This document shows positions 49,749 through 58,256 of a stretch of DNA of 64,000 bases, piece after piece. The stretch comes from Nitrososphaerota archaeon (lineage in GTDB: Archaea; Thermoproteota; Nitrososphaeria; Nitrososphaerales; Gagatemarchaeaceae), in the NCBI GenBank assembly GCA_027887005.1, contig JAPCJI010000001.1, forward strand, positions 248,001 to 312,000. The letters run 5' to 3'. The position numbers and the translations under genes were made by a program. Within the stretch, counting starts at the first letter, position 1, and every line of letters begins with the position of its first letter. The notes under the pieces are model-generated. The model ran no database searches, had not been told where the DNA came from, and saw only the letters and a program-made list of their open reading frames with translations.

Positions 49749-49797
49749 CCGATGGCTCTCCCCACGGGAAGTTCTCTTAAAGAGATGCTAGTCACGC

Positions 49798-50550
49798 TTA
49801 GAGCGAGAGCCTTCCCTTCCCAAACACCTTCTCAAGGTAGGCACCCAGCCTCGAGGCCCGGTCCCTGAAAAAGAGCTGATTCACCGCAATGCCCCCGAAG
49901 GCAATGGCAGCCCCCAGGGCAATACCGCCAAGTACGTCCGTCGGGTAGTGGGCCCCGACGTAGACCCGGGAGAAGCAGACGACCGCGGCCTCGACAGCGA
50001 GAAGGGACGCGACCCACCTACGGCGGAAGGTCGCGAGCGAGTAGACGGCCCCGATAGAGACAATCAGAGCATGACCGGAGGGGAAGGAAAAGTCTGTGTC
50101 GAAGGGCACGCGCAGGGAGAAAGACGGCAAGGAGGCAAAGCTTCCTTGGCCGATGAACACCGCGATCCTCTCTCTCATCACCAGGGCCTTGGCCACCTCA
50201 CCGGCGGCTATGCCCACCAGGAAGACCAGAGCCAAGCCGAGGGCAAGAAGCCGGGTGCGGCGGTCCCCGAAGAGAAAGACCAAGCCCACAACTGGCACCC
50301 AGAAGTACTCCCGACCATAGAGCGCGGCCGAAACGAAAACTGCGTTCAGGGTTGCGCCGACGCCCAGTCCGTTGACCCAAAGGGCGGCCTGGAAATCAGC
50401 CTGGTAGAAGGAGGTGGAGAAGGTGACAGCCGCTGCGAGGAGGACGAATACGAAGAAGGGAAGCAACGCAAGGGCTGCAAGGGGTCTGCTTCTCAACAGC
50501 GACAGCGTCCGCTTGAAGGCGCTATTTCTCCTTACCTGACCAGCTTCCAT
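49798..50550 (-). CDS. PAP2-family membrane phosphatase
   Basis: A 250-residue protein with six TM helices and the three phosphatidic-acid-phosphatase motifs. Motif 1 is degenerate (KALVMRERI, where K-x6-R-P is usual). Motif 2 is intact in DFSFPSGHA (S-G-H). Motif 3 is intact in SRVYVGAHYPTDVLGG (S-R-x5-H-x3-D). The catalytic histidines face the outside. Likely substrates are isoprenyl pyrophosphates (archaeal lipid-carrier recycling) or phospholipid phosphates. Substrate choice cannot be read. Confidence 0.85.
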   Translation of the reverse strand: MEAGQVRRNSAFKRTLSLLRSRPLAALALLPFFVFVLLAAAVTFSTSFYQADFQAALWVNGLGVGATLNAVFVSAALYGREYFWVPVVGLVFLFGDRRTRLLALGLALVFLVGIAAGEVAKALVMRERIAVFIGQGSFASLPSFSLRVPFDTDFSFPSGHALIVSIGAVYSLATFRRRWVASLLAVEAAVVCFSRVYVGAHYPTDVLGGIALGAAIAFGGIAVNQLFFRDRASRLGAYLEKVFGKGRLSL

Positions 50551-50688
50551 ATTCTCCCAGGCTTTCTGGAGGTGTTAAGCTAAGGGGGGGCAAGGATGAC
50601 ACGCATCGGGTAGAGTTATCCTAACAGCCGCAAACGTCCCGGGACCAGTCCATTGTGGCGGGTTAGGAGGGAGGCAACGGCGTAAGGC

Positions 50689-50696
50689 ATATAATC
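50689..50696 (+). promoter_or_regulatory. TATA box for the pgk-gap operon
   Basis: CATATAAT is centred about 33 nt before the pgk ATG at 50725. GGAGGA at about 50709-50714 could serve as a ribosome-binding site on the short leader. Confidence 0.55.
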
Positions 50697-50724
50697 GCAC
50701 GGAACGGGCGGAGGACAGGGCCCC

Positions 50725-51951
50725 ATGCCCATCAAGATGTTGACGCTGGAGGACCTGGAACTCCAAGGCAAGCGGATCTTCTTGCGGGTCGACATCAATA
50801 CGCCTATTCATCCTGAGACTGGCAAGCTGATTGAACATGCGAGGCTGGAGGAGGCGGCTGCCACCATCGCCGACCTGTCGGAGTCTAGGGTCATCGTGGC
50901 CTCGCACCAGGGGAGGGTCGGGAGGCCGGACTACACCAGCCTTGAAGCCCATTCCGAAGCTCTGCAGACTATCCTGGGGAAACCGGTCAACTTTGTGCCC
51001 GACGTCTTTGGGCCCGAGGCCCTGCGAAGGATGGATTCGATGTCCAACGGAGAGGTTTTGATGCTGGACAATCTCAGGTTCACGGCCGAGGAGAACCAGG
51101 AATACAAACCAGGGGACGCGGAGAAGACGTTCCTGGTCAAGAGGTTGAGGGAGCACGTGGATTCGTGCGTCTTGGACGCGTTTTCGACTGCCCACCGAGC
51201 GTCCCCAACCATAGTTGGCTTCGCGGGCCTGGTCCCTACTTGCGCGGGGCGGACTGTGGGGAGGGAGCTCAGAATGCTCGACAGAATAGTCGCCGTGGAG
51301 AAGGGGCCTTACGTCACGGTCCTCGGGGGGGCGAAGGTGAACGACAGGCTCGAGGCGATTGACGCGCTGATCATGAACAACAGGGCGGACAAGGTTCTCC
51401 TCTGCGGGGTCGTGGGCCTAGTGTTCTTGAAAGCGGTCGGCAAGTACAGGGGCGAACTAGGCATCGACAACGAGCAGAAGCACCTCCTAAAGGCGAGGCA
51501 GCTACTTGACGCGGACCCAGAAAGGTTCGCCATGCCAGTCGATGTTGCCATCAGAGTCGGCGACGGAAGGAAGGAGGTGGAGCTCAAGGACCTGACCGGA
51601 CAGATTCAGGCCCTGGACATTGGCCCGCAGACCGTCGAGCGGTATGAGAGGTTCATAAAAGGAGCTGGGACGGTGTTCATGAGCGGACCGCCGGGGGCTT
51701 TCGAATTGGAGGGGTTCAGCTACGGGACCGAGCACCTTCTAAGGGCGATGGCCTCTTCGCTCGGGACCACGATCATCAGCGGCGGGCACCTGTCTTCGGC
51801 CCTTCGGAGGTACGGCATCCACGACCAGATCGACCACATCAGCACGGCCGGAGGGGCCCTTGTGCAGTATCTCGCGGGGAAGAGGCTTCCCCTGATCGAC
51901 GCACTCGAGAGGTCGGCCGACAGGTGGGGGGCTGGGAACGCTTTAAGGTGA
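50725..51951 (+). CDS. pgk: phosphoglycerate kinase
   Basis: The 408-residue protein keeps the kinase signatures: RVDINTPI near the start (R-V-D-x-N-x-P), VIVASHQGRVGRP, LDNLRF, DAFSTAHR (D-x-F-x-x-x-H-R), LGGAKVNDR, and the nucleotide-binding end HISTAGGALVQYLAGKRLP. It interconverts 1,3-bisphosphoglycerate and 3-phosphoglycerate with ADP/ATP in glycolysis and gluconeogenesis. The start ATG follows a TATA box (50689-50696). gap follows after 6 nt, so the two catalytic neighbours in the pathway are co-transcribed. Confidence 0.97.
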   Translation: MPIKMLTLEDLELQGKRIFLRVDINTPIHPETGKLIEHARLEEAAATIADLSESRVIVASHQGRVGRPDYTSLEAHSEALQTILGKPVNFVPDVFGPEALRRMDSMSNGEVLMLDNLRFTAEENQEYKPGDAEKTFLVKRLREHVDSCVLDAFSTAHRASPTIVGFAGLVPTCAGRTVGRELRMLDRIVAVEKGPYVTVLGGAKVNDRLEAIDALIMNNRADKVLLCGVVGLVFLKAVGKYRGELGIDNEQKHLLKARQLLDADPERFAMPVDVAIRVGDGRKEVELKDLTGQIQALDIGPQTVERYERFIKGAGTVFMSGPPGAFELEGFSYGTEHLLRAMASSLGTTIISGGHLSSALRRYGIHDQIDHISTAGGALVQYLAGKRLPLIDALERSADRWGAGNALR

Positions 51952-51957
51952 GGCCGG

Positions 51958-52989
51958 GTGGTTGAGAAAGCGATGATCAGGGTCGGGGTCAACGGCTTCG
52001 GGACCATAGGCCGGCGGGTGGCGGACGCGGTCATGAAGCAGAGCGACATGGAGCTGGCCGGGGTGACGAAGACCAAGCCTGACTACAAGTCTATCATAGC
52101 CGAGAAGAAGGGAATCCCGCTCTACGCCGTCGACATGAAGAGCCTGGAGGCCTTCAGGACGGCCGGGGCCAGCGTAAAGGGGACCCTCAACGACCTCCTT
52201 CAGAGGGTGGACGTGGTGGTGGACGCGGCGCCCGAGGACACGGGGCCGGTCAACAAACCGATCTACCAGATGGCGAAGGTGAAGTGCGTCTTCCAGGGCG
52301 GGGCAGGGGACAACATCGCAGATGTCTCCTTCGTGGCCCAGTGCAACTTCGAGGCGGCCCTGGGGAAGGAAGCCGTGCAGGTTGTGTCCTGCAACACGAC
52401 CGGGCTCTGCAGAACCATCGATGCGATAGACAAGGGGGTGGGGGTGTCCAGGGCCAGGGCCGTCCTTGCGAGGAGGGCAACGGACCCAGACGATGTCAAG
52501 AAGGGGCCCATCGACGCGGTCGTTCTGGACCCCACAACGTTGCCGTCGCACCACGGTCCGGACGTTCAGGCGGTGCTGAAGGGGCTGAAGATAGTCACCA
52601 TGGCGTTCAAGGTCCCGACTACCCACATGCACCTGCACAGTCTGATCCTGACCCTGAAGAAGGACGCGACGAGGGACGATGTGCTAAAGGCCCTTTCGAC
52701 TGCGCCCCGGATACAGCTGGTCGACGGGAAGTCGGGGTTCAAATCCACGGCGAGCATAATGGACATGGCGCGCGAGATGGGACGGCCGAGGAACGACATC
52801 TACGAAGCCACGGTGTGGAGCGACTCGGTGACTGTGGTTGACGGGGAGGCGTACATGTTCCTCGCTGTCCACCAGGAGGCGATAGTCGTACCAGAGAACA
52901 TAGACGCGATTAGGGCGGTGTACGGAGGGTACACCAGGGAGGATTCGATGAAGATGACGGACGCTTCTTTGAGCATCGTGCACAGGTAG
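51958..52989 (+). CDS. gap: type II glyceraldehyde-3-phosphate dehydrogenase (phosphorylating, archaeal)
   Basis: A 343-residue protein from GTG 51958 (AGGTGAGG lies just upstream; an ATG at 51973 is the alternative). It has the Rossmann start RVGVNGFGTIGRRVADAV and the archaeal active site VVSCNTTGLCRTI, whose first cysteine is the catalytic nucleophile. It also has archaeal-specific segments such as TTHMHLHSLI. It oxidises glyceraldehyde 3-phosphate to 1,3-bisphosphoglycerate with NAD(P), usually running in the gluconeogenic direction in archaea that use other enzymes for glycolysis. It is 6 nt after pgk, and the convergent glyA ends 3 nt away. Confidence 0.96.
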   Translation: MVEKAMIRVGVNGFGTIGRRVADAVMKQSDMELAGVTKTKPDYKSIIAEKKGIPLYAVDMKSLEAFRTAGASVKGTLNDLLQRVDVVVDAAPEDTGPVNKPIYQMAKVKCVFQGGAGDNIADVSFVAQCNFEAALGKEAVQVVSCNTTGLCRTIDAIDKGVGVSRARAVLARRATDPDDVKKGPIDAVVLDPTTLPSHHGPDVQAVLKGLKIVTMAFKVPTTHMHLHSLILTLKKDATRDDVLKALSTAPRIQLVDGKSGFKSTASIMDMAREMGRPRNDIYEATVWSDSVTVVDGEAYMFLAVHQEAIVVPENIDAIRAVYGGYTREDSMKMTDASLSIVHR

Positions 52990-52992
52990 CTG

Positions 52993-54192
52993 CTACGGCA
53001 GCCTGGGGATATCCTTCAGGACGTACTTGGGTTCTTGGAACTGCCTGACGAGGGACTTGACCCGGCTCTTCACGAAATCCACGGGTTTCTTCCCCAGGAC
53101 CACCATGGCGACAAGCTCGGCCACCTCCTCCATCTCTGACGGGCCGAATCCCATCCTGGTCAGCTCTGCAGTGCCGATTCTCCCTCCGCTATCCGAGATG
53201 ATGTTGGCCTCTTCGAGCTTCTTGGCCAGGGAGGCGAGCTTCACGACGTGGTAGTCGAGGAGGGCCTGGTGAGATTCGGTGTAGCCGTGGCTCGCTCCGC
53301 GGACCTTCACACCTTCGTCCACGAGGGCTTTGGCGACCGCCTTCGAGTTCTTGACAACCGCCTCGGCGTAGGGCTTCCCGAACTGCATCATCTCGAGGAG
53401 AGCGATGGCAAGGGCCGCGATCCTGTCGAGGTGGATGTTGTCCACTGCGCCGTAGTAAAGCTTGGAGGAGACCCTGGAATAGATTTCCTCGCTGTTCGAG
53501 AGGATAATCCCACCCTGGGGGCCCGGGAAGCTCTTGTGGGTCGAGCCGATGAGAAGAGAACAGCCTTCCCTCAGGGGGTCCTGGAAGACCCCTCCTGCGA
53601 TGAGGCCGAGGACGTGCGAGCCGTCGTAGACGCAGGTCCCGGCGGCAGCTTCGGAAAGCTTCCTCGTGGGGTGCGGGAAGGGGATGAAGCTCGACCCGAA
53701 GAAGATGACCTTGGGGCTCGCCGTCTCGATCAGCCGGGCGGAACCCTTGGGTTCGACGTTCACGGCTTCGTCGTCGTAAGGGAAGAAGGAGTTCTCGAGC
53801 TTGAGGAGCCTTCCCAGGCCATCCTGGGTTATGCCCGGGTATCCGCCGTCCTTCGGAGACACGGAAAGGACCCTGTTTCCGGGTTCCGTGAGGGCGAATA
53901 GCACTGCCATGTCTGCGACGTGCCCCGAGAGGGGGCTGACGTTCGCGTAGCGCGCCCTGAAGACCTTCCTGGCGATCTCCTCGGTCAGCGAGACCAGTTC
54001 GTCAAGATACCGCGTCCCCCTGTGGAAGTCTTCGGGGTCGGTGTACCTGTTCCCCAGGTCGCTCAGGAATGCCGACCGGGTCTGGGGACTGGTCCGGTTT
54101 TCAGCGGGTTCGAGGTTCAGGCACTCCGTGAGCCTCCAGTCTTCGTGGGCTTTGATTGTGCGGTTCAGACGTTCGAGATAGGAATAGGCCAT
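52993..54192 (-). CDS. glyA: serine hydroxymethyltransferase-like PLP enzyme (archaeal branch)
   Basis: A 399-residue fold-type I PLP enzyme. The schiff-base lysine is K220 in STHKSFPGPQGG, and the pyridine-N aspartate lies in YDGSHVLGLIAGG (D190), both exactly as in SHMT. The start (ECLNLEPAENRTSP) matches the N-x-x-x-S-E-N region of SHMT, with E-P-A-E-N here. Archaeal SHMTs are divergent and may use tetrahydrofolate or a methanopterin-type C1 carrier. It converts serine to glycine and transfers the C1 unit. It converges with gap and stands about 75 bp from the FixCX gene upstream. Confidence 0.85.
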   Translation of the reverse strand: MAYSYLERLNRTIKAHEDWRLTECLNLEPAENRTSPQTRSAFLSDLGNRYTDPEDFHRGTRYLDELVSLTEEIARKVFRARYANVSPLSGHVADMAVLFALTEPGNRVLSVSPKDGGYPGITQDGLGRLLKLENSFFPYDDEAVNVEPKGSARLIETASPKVIFFGSSFIPFPHPTRKLSEAAAGTCVYDGSHVLGLIAGGVFQDPLREGCSLLIGSTHKSFPGPQGGIILSNSEEIYSRVSSKLYYGAVDNIHLDRIAALAIALLEMMQFGKPYAEAVVKNSKAVAKALVDEGVKVRGASHGYTESHQALLDYHVVKLASLAKKLEEANIISDSGGRIGTAELTRMGFGPSEMEEVAELVAMVVLGKKPVDFVKSRVKSLVRQFQEPKYVLKDIPRLP

Positions 54193-54266
54193 TGATGGCG
54201 CCTGGGTTTCTGGTCCGCCCTTGCCCAGAGGGTATTATCCTTTGTTTGGTCTGAGAGGACCCGACC

Positions 54267-55964
54267 CTACCCGAACTTGTACCTTACCCCGTGGCCATCC
54301 TCTTCGTGGGCAAACTCCACCAGTTCCGCGGGGCCGATGGAGCCGCAGGTTCCGCAAGAGACGCACGAAGAATGGTCGAAGCGTAACCTACCTTCGGCAA
54401 CGTCTCGTTTGGTTTCTGAGAAAGCCTTCCTCCTGATTGAGGGCGGGGGATTCGTCCCTGTGGAGAGGAGGCGAAGGTTGTGCTCGTAAAGGTCCCTGAA
54501 CGAGGCGAACTCTCCTTTGGAGGTCTGAAGGACGAAGCAGTTGGCGGGGCAGGTGGGGACCCAGGGCTTGGTTATCGACATCGAGGCAAGGTTGGTGTCG
54601 ACCTTGATTTGCTGTCGCTCTCCGTCCAGGTCAAAGGAGAGGAGATTCAATCCTGCGCTCACTCTCTGTATAGTGTTTTGGTGCGTCGAGGGTCGGGCCC
54701 TTGGCACGAAGTTGAAGGTCTCGGAGATAAGACGGGTGCCGAAGATGACCCGCGGCAGGGTGTGGTAGGTGAAGGAGCTTTCGGAGATGAAGCTGTCCCT
54801 TCCGGACCGTCCCACGTCGTCGTAGATCGGCCCGAGCATTTCTCGGTACCGTGAGAGGTTTCTGGCCCTGAACGAGCCAGACGAGTTGGCCCTGGCGAAC
54901 GCCTCGGCGGCCATGATGCCCGAGGCTATCGCCCCTCTCATCCCGTCGACCATGGGACCCATCTTTACAAACGAGCCCAGGGCGTCCCCCGCGACGAGGT
55001 ACCCGTCGGCGTAGGGCTTCTTCAGGATAGACTTGAAGCTCTTCGGGGTGTTGTGCGCCGAGTACTCCAGGAGGGTGGCTCCGTCGAGGAGCTCGGCGAC
55101 CATCGGATGACCTTCGAACTCGTCCTGCACGTCGATGAGCTTGCCTACCCGGTCGAAGTGCTCGGTTGTCGCCCTGACCAGAGAATCCAGTTCGACAACG
55201 AGGCCAACCGAGAGGGTTTCTTTGTTGGTGTAGACGAATGCACCGCCTCCGATGCCTTGCATGAAGCCGCCGAGGTAGAAAGCGGCTCGTCCTTTCCCGG
55301 CGCCCACTCTGAACCTCCTCTCGATGACTCCGGGGTCGAGGCCGTAGACGCGTTTGATCCCATGATAGAGCTGACGGGGGGATAGCGTCTTCCGGAGCCC
55401 TGCCTCCTCGACCAGGGTTGAGGTAACTCCAGACGAGTCTATCACCACCTTGGACCTAAGACTCTCGTGCGTCGTCATTACGCCAGCCACGACGCCGTCT
55501 TCTTTGATGAGCCCCACGGCTGTGGTGCTCGTAGATAGGGTGGCGCCTTCCTTGACTGCAAGGTCTGCAAACCAGCTGTCGAACGGCCGGCTCAGGACGG
55601 AGAAGTCATGCCCAGTTTCAATACTGGCGGAGAAGAGCCCGAGCTTCCCCGCGAGCGAAGTCTTTGTCATCCGGTAGAACTGAGCAGTTCCCTTCTCCTC
55701 GTCGGGCGCCCCAAGGACTACGACTTCATGAGAAATAATCTGCCGCTCGAGAGGCGCGGAGCTATCAAAGTCGGGGACAAGGCTTCGGATTCCCTGGCCC
55801 CCCGGGAAGTCCCCGTAGAGCACTCCTCCGGTCATACTCTTCTCCCCCGGGACCTTTCCCTTCTCGAGCATCAGTACGCTGACTCCCCTGCGCGTCAGTG
55901 ACAGGGCTGCGGCGGAGCCTGCCGGACCGGCACCGACCACTATGACGTCGAATTCAGACTGCAC
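54267..55964 (-). CDS. fused FixC-FixX electron-transfer flavoprotein:quinone oxidoreductase
   Basis: A 565-residue protein. The FixC-like flavoprotein part (about 1-440) has the FAD motif VVGAGPAGSAAALSLTRRG, LVAGDALGSFVKMGPMVDGM and a membrane-associating region. A FixX-type ferredoxin follows (about 480-565): CPANC, then C-V-S-C-G-T-C and the closing HGVRYKFG. The iron-sulfur ligands are one Cys from CPANC and three from C-x2-C-x2-C, as in mitochondrial ETF-QO. In many archaea these are separate genes. It passes electrons from electron-transfer flavoprotein (FixAB) to quinone. FixA and FixB are not in the window. Confidence 0.85.
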   Translation of the reverse strand: MQSEFDVIVVGAGPAGSAAALSLTRRGVSVLMLEKGKVPGEKSMTGGVLYGDFPGGQGIRSLVPDFDSSAPLERQIISHEVVVLGAPDEEKGTAQFYRMTKTSLAGKLGLFSASIETGHDFSVLSRPFDSWFADLAVKEGATLSTSTTAVGLIKEDGVVAGVMTTHESLRSKVVIDSSGVTSTLVEEAGLRKTLSPRQLYHGIKRVYGLDPGVIERRFRVGAGKGRAAFYLGGFMQGIGGGAFVYTNKETLSVGLVVELDSLVRATTEHFDRVGKLIDVQDEFEGHPMVAELLDGATLLEYSAHNTPKSFKSILKKPYADGYLVAGDALGSFVKMGPMVDGMRGAIASGIMAAEAFARANSSGSFRARNLSRYREMLGPIYDDVGRSGRDSFISESSFTYHTLPRVIFGTRLISETFNFVPRARPSTHQNTIQRVSAGLNLLSFDLDGERQQIKVDTNLASMSITKPWVPTCPANCFVLQTSKGEFASFRDLYEHNLRLLSTGTNPPPSIRRKAFSETKRDVAEGRLRFDHSSCVSCGTCGSIGPAELVEFAHEEDGHGVRYKFG

Positions 55965-56041
55965 GAGGATTCGCTTCCACGGCGCGATGGTCCGCGGTCT
56001 TGAGCGTATATAGTGAGCTCGGAACCTAAGGATGTAGGGCC

Positions 56042-56302
56042 ATGGGGGTCAGCCTGAAGGGAAAGTCAGGGGTGTCGCTCATGTTCGGACAAGGAGATTT
56101 CAGTGTGCCAAACGGCCTTCAGGACCTGCCATTCACTGTCACGGATTTCTACACGCGCGAAGTGAACGACTTCGACGTGATCCGGTTCTACCTGATGTTG
56201 TCTGACACGGGGGTCCACCGGGGACGGATAATGGCGCCTTCGTTCAGTGCTGCGGCGAAACGGCTGGCAGAGGGCTACTCGCTGACGCTTGAGTTGGCCT
56301 AG
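56042..56302 (+). CDS. small hypothetical protein, 86 aa
   Basis: An 86-residue protein from an ATG. Strands near the start (VSLKGKSGVSLMFGQGDFSV) are followed by DFDVIRFYLMLSDTGVHRGR and a C-terminal helix (FSAAAKRLAEGYSLTLELA). No motif is recognised. It diverges from the FixCX gene, and its last 4 nt overlap the convergent mdh end (56299-56302). The balanced composition supports a real gene of unknown function. Confidence 0.5.
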   Translation: MGVSLKGKSGVSLMFGQGDFSVPNGLQDLPFTVTDFYTREVNDFDVIRFYLMLSDTGVHRGRIMAPSFSAAAKRLAEGYSLTLELA

Positions 56303-57210
56303 ACAGCGAGCGTTCCGATGGCTTCTCTGAGGGCGTCGGCGCCCTTGTTGAACCAGTCGCGCTCCCTGTCCGTGAGCTTGAGCTCGTAGATCTTTTCGAC
56401 ACCGCCTGCGCCGAGCTTGACGGGCACTCCTATGCAGAGACCGTTGAGCCCGTACTCCCCTTCTAGGTAGGCAGATGCGGCGAGGACCTCCTTGGTGTCG
56501 TCGACGATGGCCTTGGCCATGCGGGCGACAGAGCGTCCCGGGGCGAAGATCGTGGCTCCCTTCTTCGAGATTACTTCAGCAGCGACTTTCCTCGTGTCCT
56601 CGATCGCCTGCAACACTTCCTCGTCGCTGAGCATGGTGCTCAGGGGGACCCCGCTAATGTAAGTGTGGCTCGCGACTGGGATCATGTTCTCGCCGTGCTC
56701 CCCCATTACCAGGGAGGTGATTGACCCCCTTGAAACGCCGAGCTTCTTCGCGAGGACGTACTTGAACCTGGAGTTGTCCAAGACACCACCCTGGCCGACC
56801 ACGCGCGCTTTGGGAAACCCTGAAGATTTCAGAGCGACGTAGGTCATGGCATCCATCGGGTTGGTGACCATGAGTATCACGGACTCCGGAGCGTACTTCG
56901 CGGCCTCTTTCGTTACGGATGCGATGATGCCGGAGTTCTTCGAGAGGAGGTCCATCCTCGTCATGCCCGGCTTGCGACCGAGGCCCGCGGCCACGACCAC
57001 CAGACTGGCTCCAGTAAGACCAGAGAAGTTGGAAGACCCCCTTACGTCTACGTCCACCCCTGCGTCGGCGAGCCTGTGGCTGATGTCTAGGGCCTCCCCT
57101 TCGGCCAGACCCGGGATTATGTCCACCAGCGACACATCGTCGAGGCCCATGGACGCGATCTCCAATGCAGCTTGGGCTCCTACCTTGCCGGCGCCCGCTA
57201 CTCCAATCAT
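56299..57210 (-). CDS. mdh: malate dehydrogenase (NAD-type, LDH/MDH family)
   Basis: A 303-residue protein with GAGKVGAQAA at the start, Asp30 at the end of the second strand (SLVDI) favouring NAD over NADP, and GRKPGMTRMDLL giving the malate-specific arginines (R80, R85). It also has N-P-M-D with DNSRF (D145, R148) and the catalytic H172 in GEHGENM. These are the full active site of malate dehydrogenase in the LDH-like group, which interconverts malate and oxaloacetate. It lies between the small 86-aa gene and the winged-helix gene at 57263. Confidence 0.93.
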   Translation of the reverse strand: MIGVAGAGKVGAQAALEIASMGLDDVSLVDIIPGLAEGEALDISHRLADAGVDVDVRGSSNFSGLTGASLVVVAAGLGRKPGMTRMDLLSKNSGIIASVTKEAAKYAPESVILMVTNPMDAMTYVALKSSGFPKARVVGQGGVLDNSRFKYVLAKKLGVSRGSITSLVMGEHGENMIPVASHTYISGVPLSTMLSDEEVLQAIEDTRKVAAEVISKKGATIFAPGRSVARMAKAIVDDTKEVLAASAYLEGEYGLNGLCIGVPVKLGAGGVEKIYELKLTDRERDWFNKGADALREAIGTLAV

Positions 57211-57262
57211 GCTGTCGGGGGCGAGAAATCGGAACTATAAACTGGTTTCGGGGACGAGGGAA

Positions 57263-57550
57263 CTACAGTCTAAGACCGAAGGATTGGGCGAAGTCCTCGA
57301 AGTTATAGTAGGCGGCGAGGAACTCGATGCCCTTCTTTGAAATCATGTACTTCGAAATCTTGTCGCCACTCAACTCCAGCATTAATCCAGATCCAACAAG
57401 TTCTGCCAACAGCTTTGACATGCGTGAATAGGACATGTTCCCTCGGCGGAGTAAGGTGGTAACGCCAACTCCCTCCCCTTCGGTGTTCATGTCACGTGCA
57501 GTACTCAGAACATCTGCTATGATCCTGAACTGCGTCCTATACTGGGCCAT
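57263..57550 (-). CDS. winged-helix regulator (HTH_45 type), coupled to membrane protein
   Basis: A 95-residue protein with the compact archaeal winged helix: RTQFRIIADVLSTARDM, then GVTTLLRRGNMSYSRMSKLL as the helix-turn-helix, LVGSGLMLELSGDKISKYMI as wing, and a C-terminal helix (KGIEFLAAYYNFEDFAQS). This is a very common thaumarchaeal regulator type. It starts immediately after the stop of the membrane protein at 57551-58174 (no gap), so the two are co-translated. A signal from the membrane partner to the DNA-binding protein is inferred. Confidence 0.85.
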   Translation of the reverse strand: MAQYRTQFRIIADVLSTARDMNTEGEGVGVTTLLRRGNMSYSRMSKLLAELVGSGLMLELSGDKISKYMISKKGIEFLAAYYNFEDFAQSFGLRL

Positions 57551-58174
57551 CTACTTCTTGACCCCCACTGCGAACCGCAGCACCGGGACGAACAGTATCA
57601 TCAGACCCATCTCCTTCAGAAGAATCTGTCCAAGTAAGAGGACTTGTGAAACAATATCAACCTGGATGTACAATAGTGATAACCACTGGGCGAAGGTCCC
57701 GACCCCTATCAGGGCCAGGCCCCCTGCGATGAGCATGGTGTCAGGCTTCCTGGTTCTGTTGTATGAATACAGCGTCTCAACAACGGCATAAAGCACGAAG
57801 AAGAATGACATGAAACTGAGGATGTCCGAAAGCTGGGTTCCCGTCAGGCTGATCATGGGGAAGACCAGGAGGGCTGCGCCCATTCTCTTGGAGATCGTAA
57901 CGTCGATTGCGTGAGAAAAGGCGAGGAAGAAGTAGCCTGTGGTCTCAAGGAGAAGGCCGATTACCACGACAGTGGTAGTGGAAAGAGAGAGAGTCGGTAT
58001 GATCGAGCCGAGGCCCACGAAGCCTTCCACCATGAACCCGAACCCCAGGAAGATGAACGCTGTGGCGAGCCTGAGCATTGAAGAACTCTCCGTCTGCCTG
58101 ACCCCGCGGAAGGCGACGTAGGCTATGGAGAACGAAACGAAAACCCCGATGAATTGCAAGACGTCTTCGATCAT
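57551..58174 (-). CDS. seven-TM membrane protein, partner of winged-helix gene
   Basis: Starting at the ATG at 58174, because the TATA box at 58223-58232 would place the transcript start near 58200, downstream of the longer reading. The 207-residue protein has about seven hydrophobic helices with short loops, including AFRGVRQTESSSMLRLATAF and ETLYSYNRTRKPDTMLIAGG. The A-x-R-x-R...S-x-M-x-R-L-x-x-A-F-I-F-L pattern of the first loop resembles the small membrane protein at 224. The winged-helix gene follows without gap. A sensor function is inference. Confidence 0.65.
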   Translation of the reverse strand: MIEDVLQFIGVFVSFSIAYVAFRGVRQTESSSMLRLATAFIFLGFGFMVEGFVGLGSIIPTLSLSTTTVVVIGLLLETTGYFFLAFSHAIDVTISKRMGAALLVFPMISLTGTQLSDILSFMSFFFVLYAVVETLYSYNRTRKPDTMLIAGGLALIGVGTFAQWLSLLYIQVDIVSQVLLLGQILLKEMGLMILFVPVLRFAVGVKK

Positions 58175-58222
58175 CGTCAGGTCAGCTGAGACCAAGGTAC
58201 AATTGGCCCAAGCCGGCATTCT

Positions 58223-58232
58223 GGTATAAAAG
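58223..58232 (-). promoter_or_regulatory. TATA box for the 7-TM/winged-helix operon
   Basis: GCTTTTATAC (reverse strand) lies about 54 nt before the ATG at 58174, giving a leader of roughly 25 nt. Confidence 0.5.
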
Positions 58233-58256
58233 CGTGGCGACGGGGGTCGAAGGAGA

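Noticed and set aside
49948-50583. 211-codon + strand frame across the PAP2 gene
   Set aside because: Antisense shadow. The reverse frame has six helices and all PAP2 motifs.
51943-52638. 231-codon reverse-strand frame across gap
   Set aside because: Antisense to a fully recognisable GAPDH. Composition is His/Arg/Pro-rich as expected from GC-rich third positions.
53248-53901. 217-codon open frame on the + strand inside glyA
   Set aside because: Antisense shadow of a high-GC gene. The reverse-strand SHMT has complete motifs, while this reading is Asp/Val/Gly-rich without fold features.
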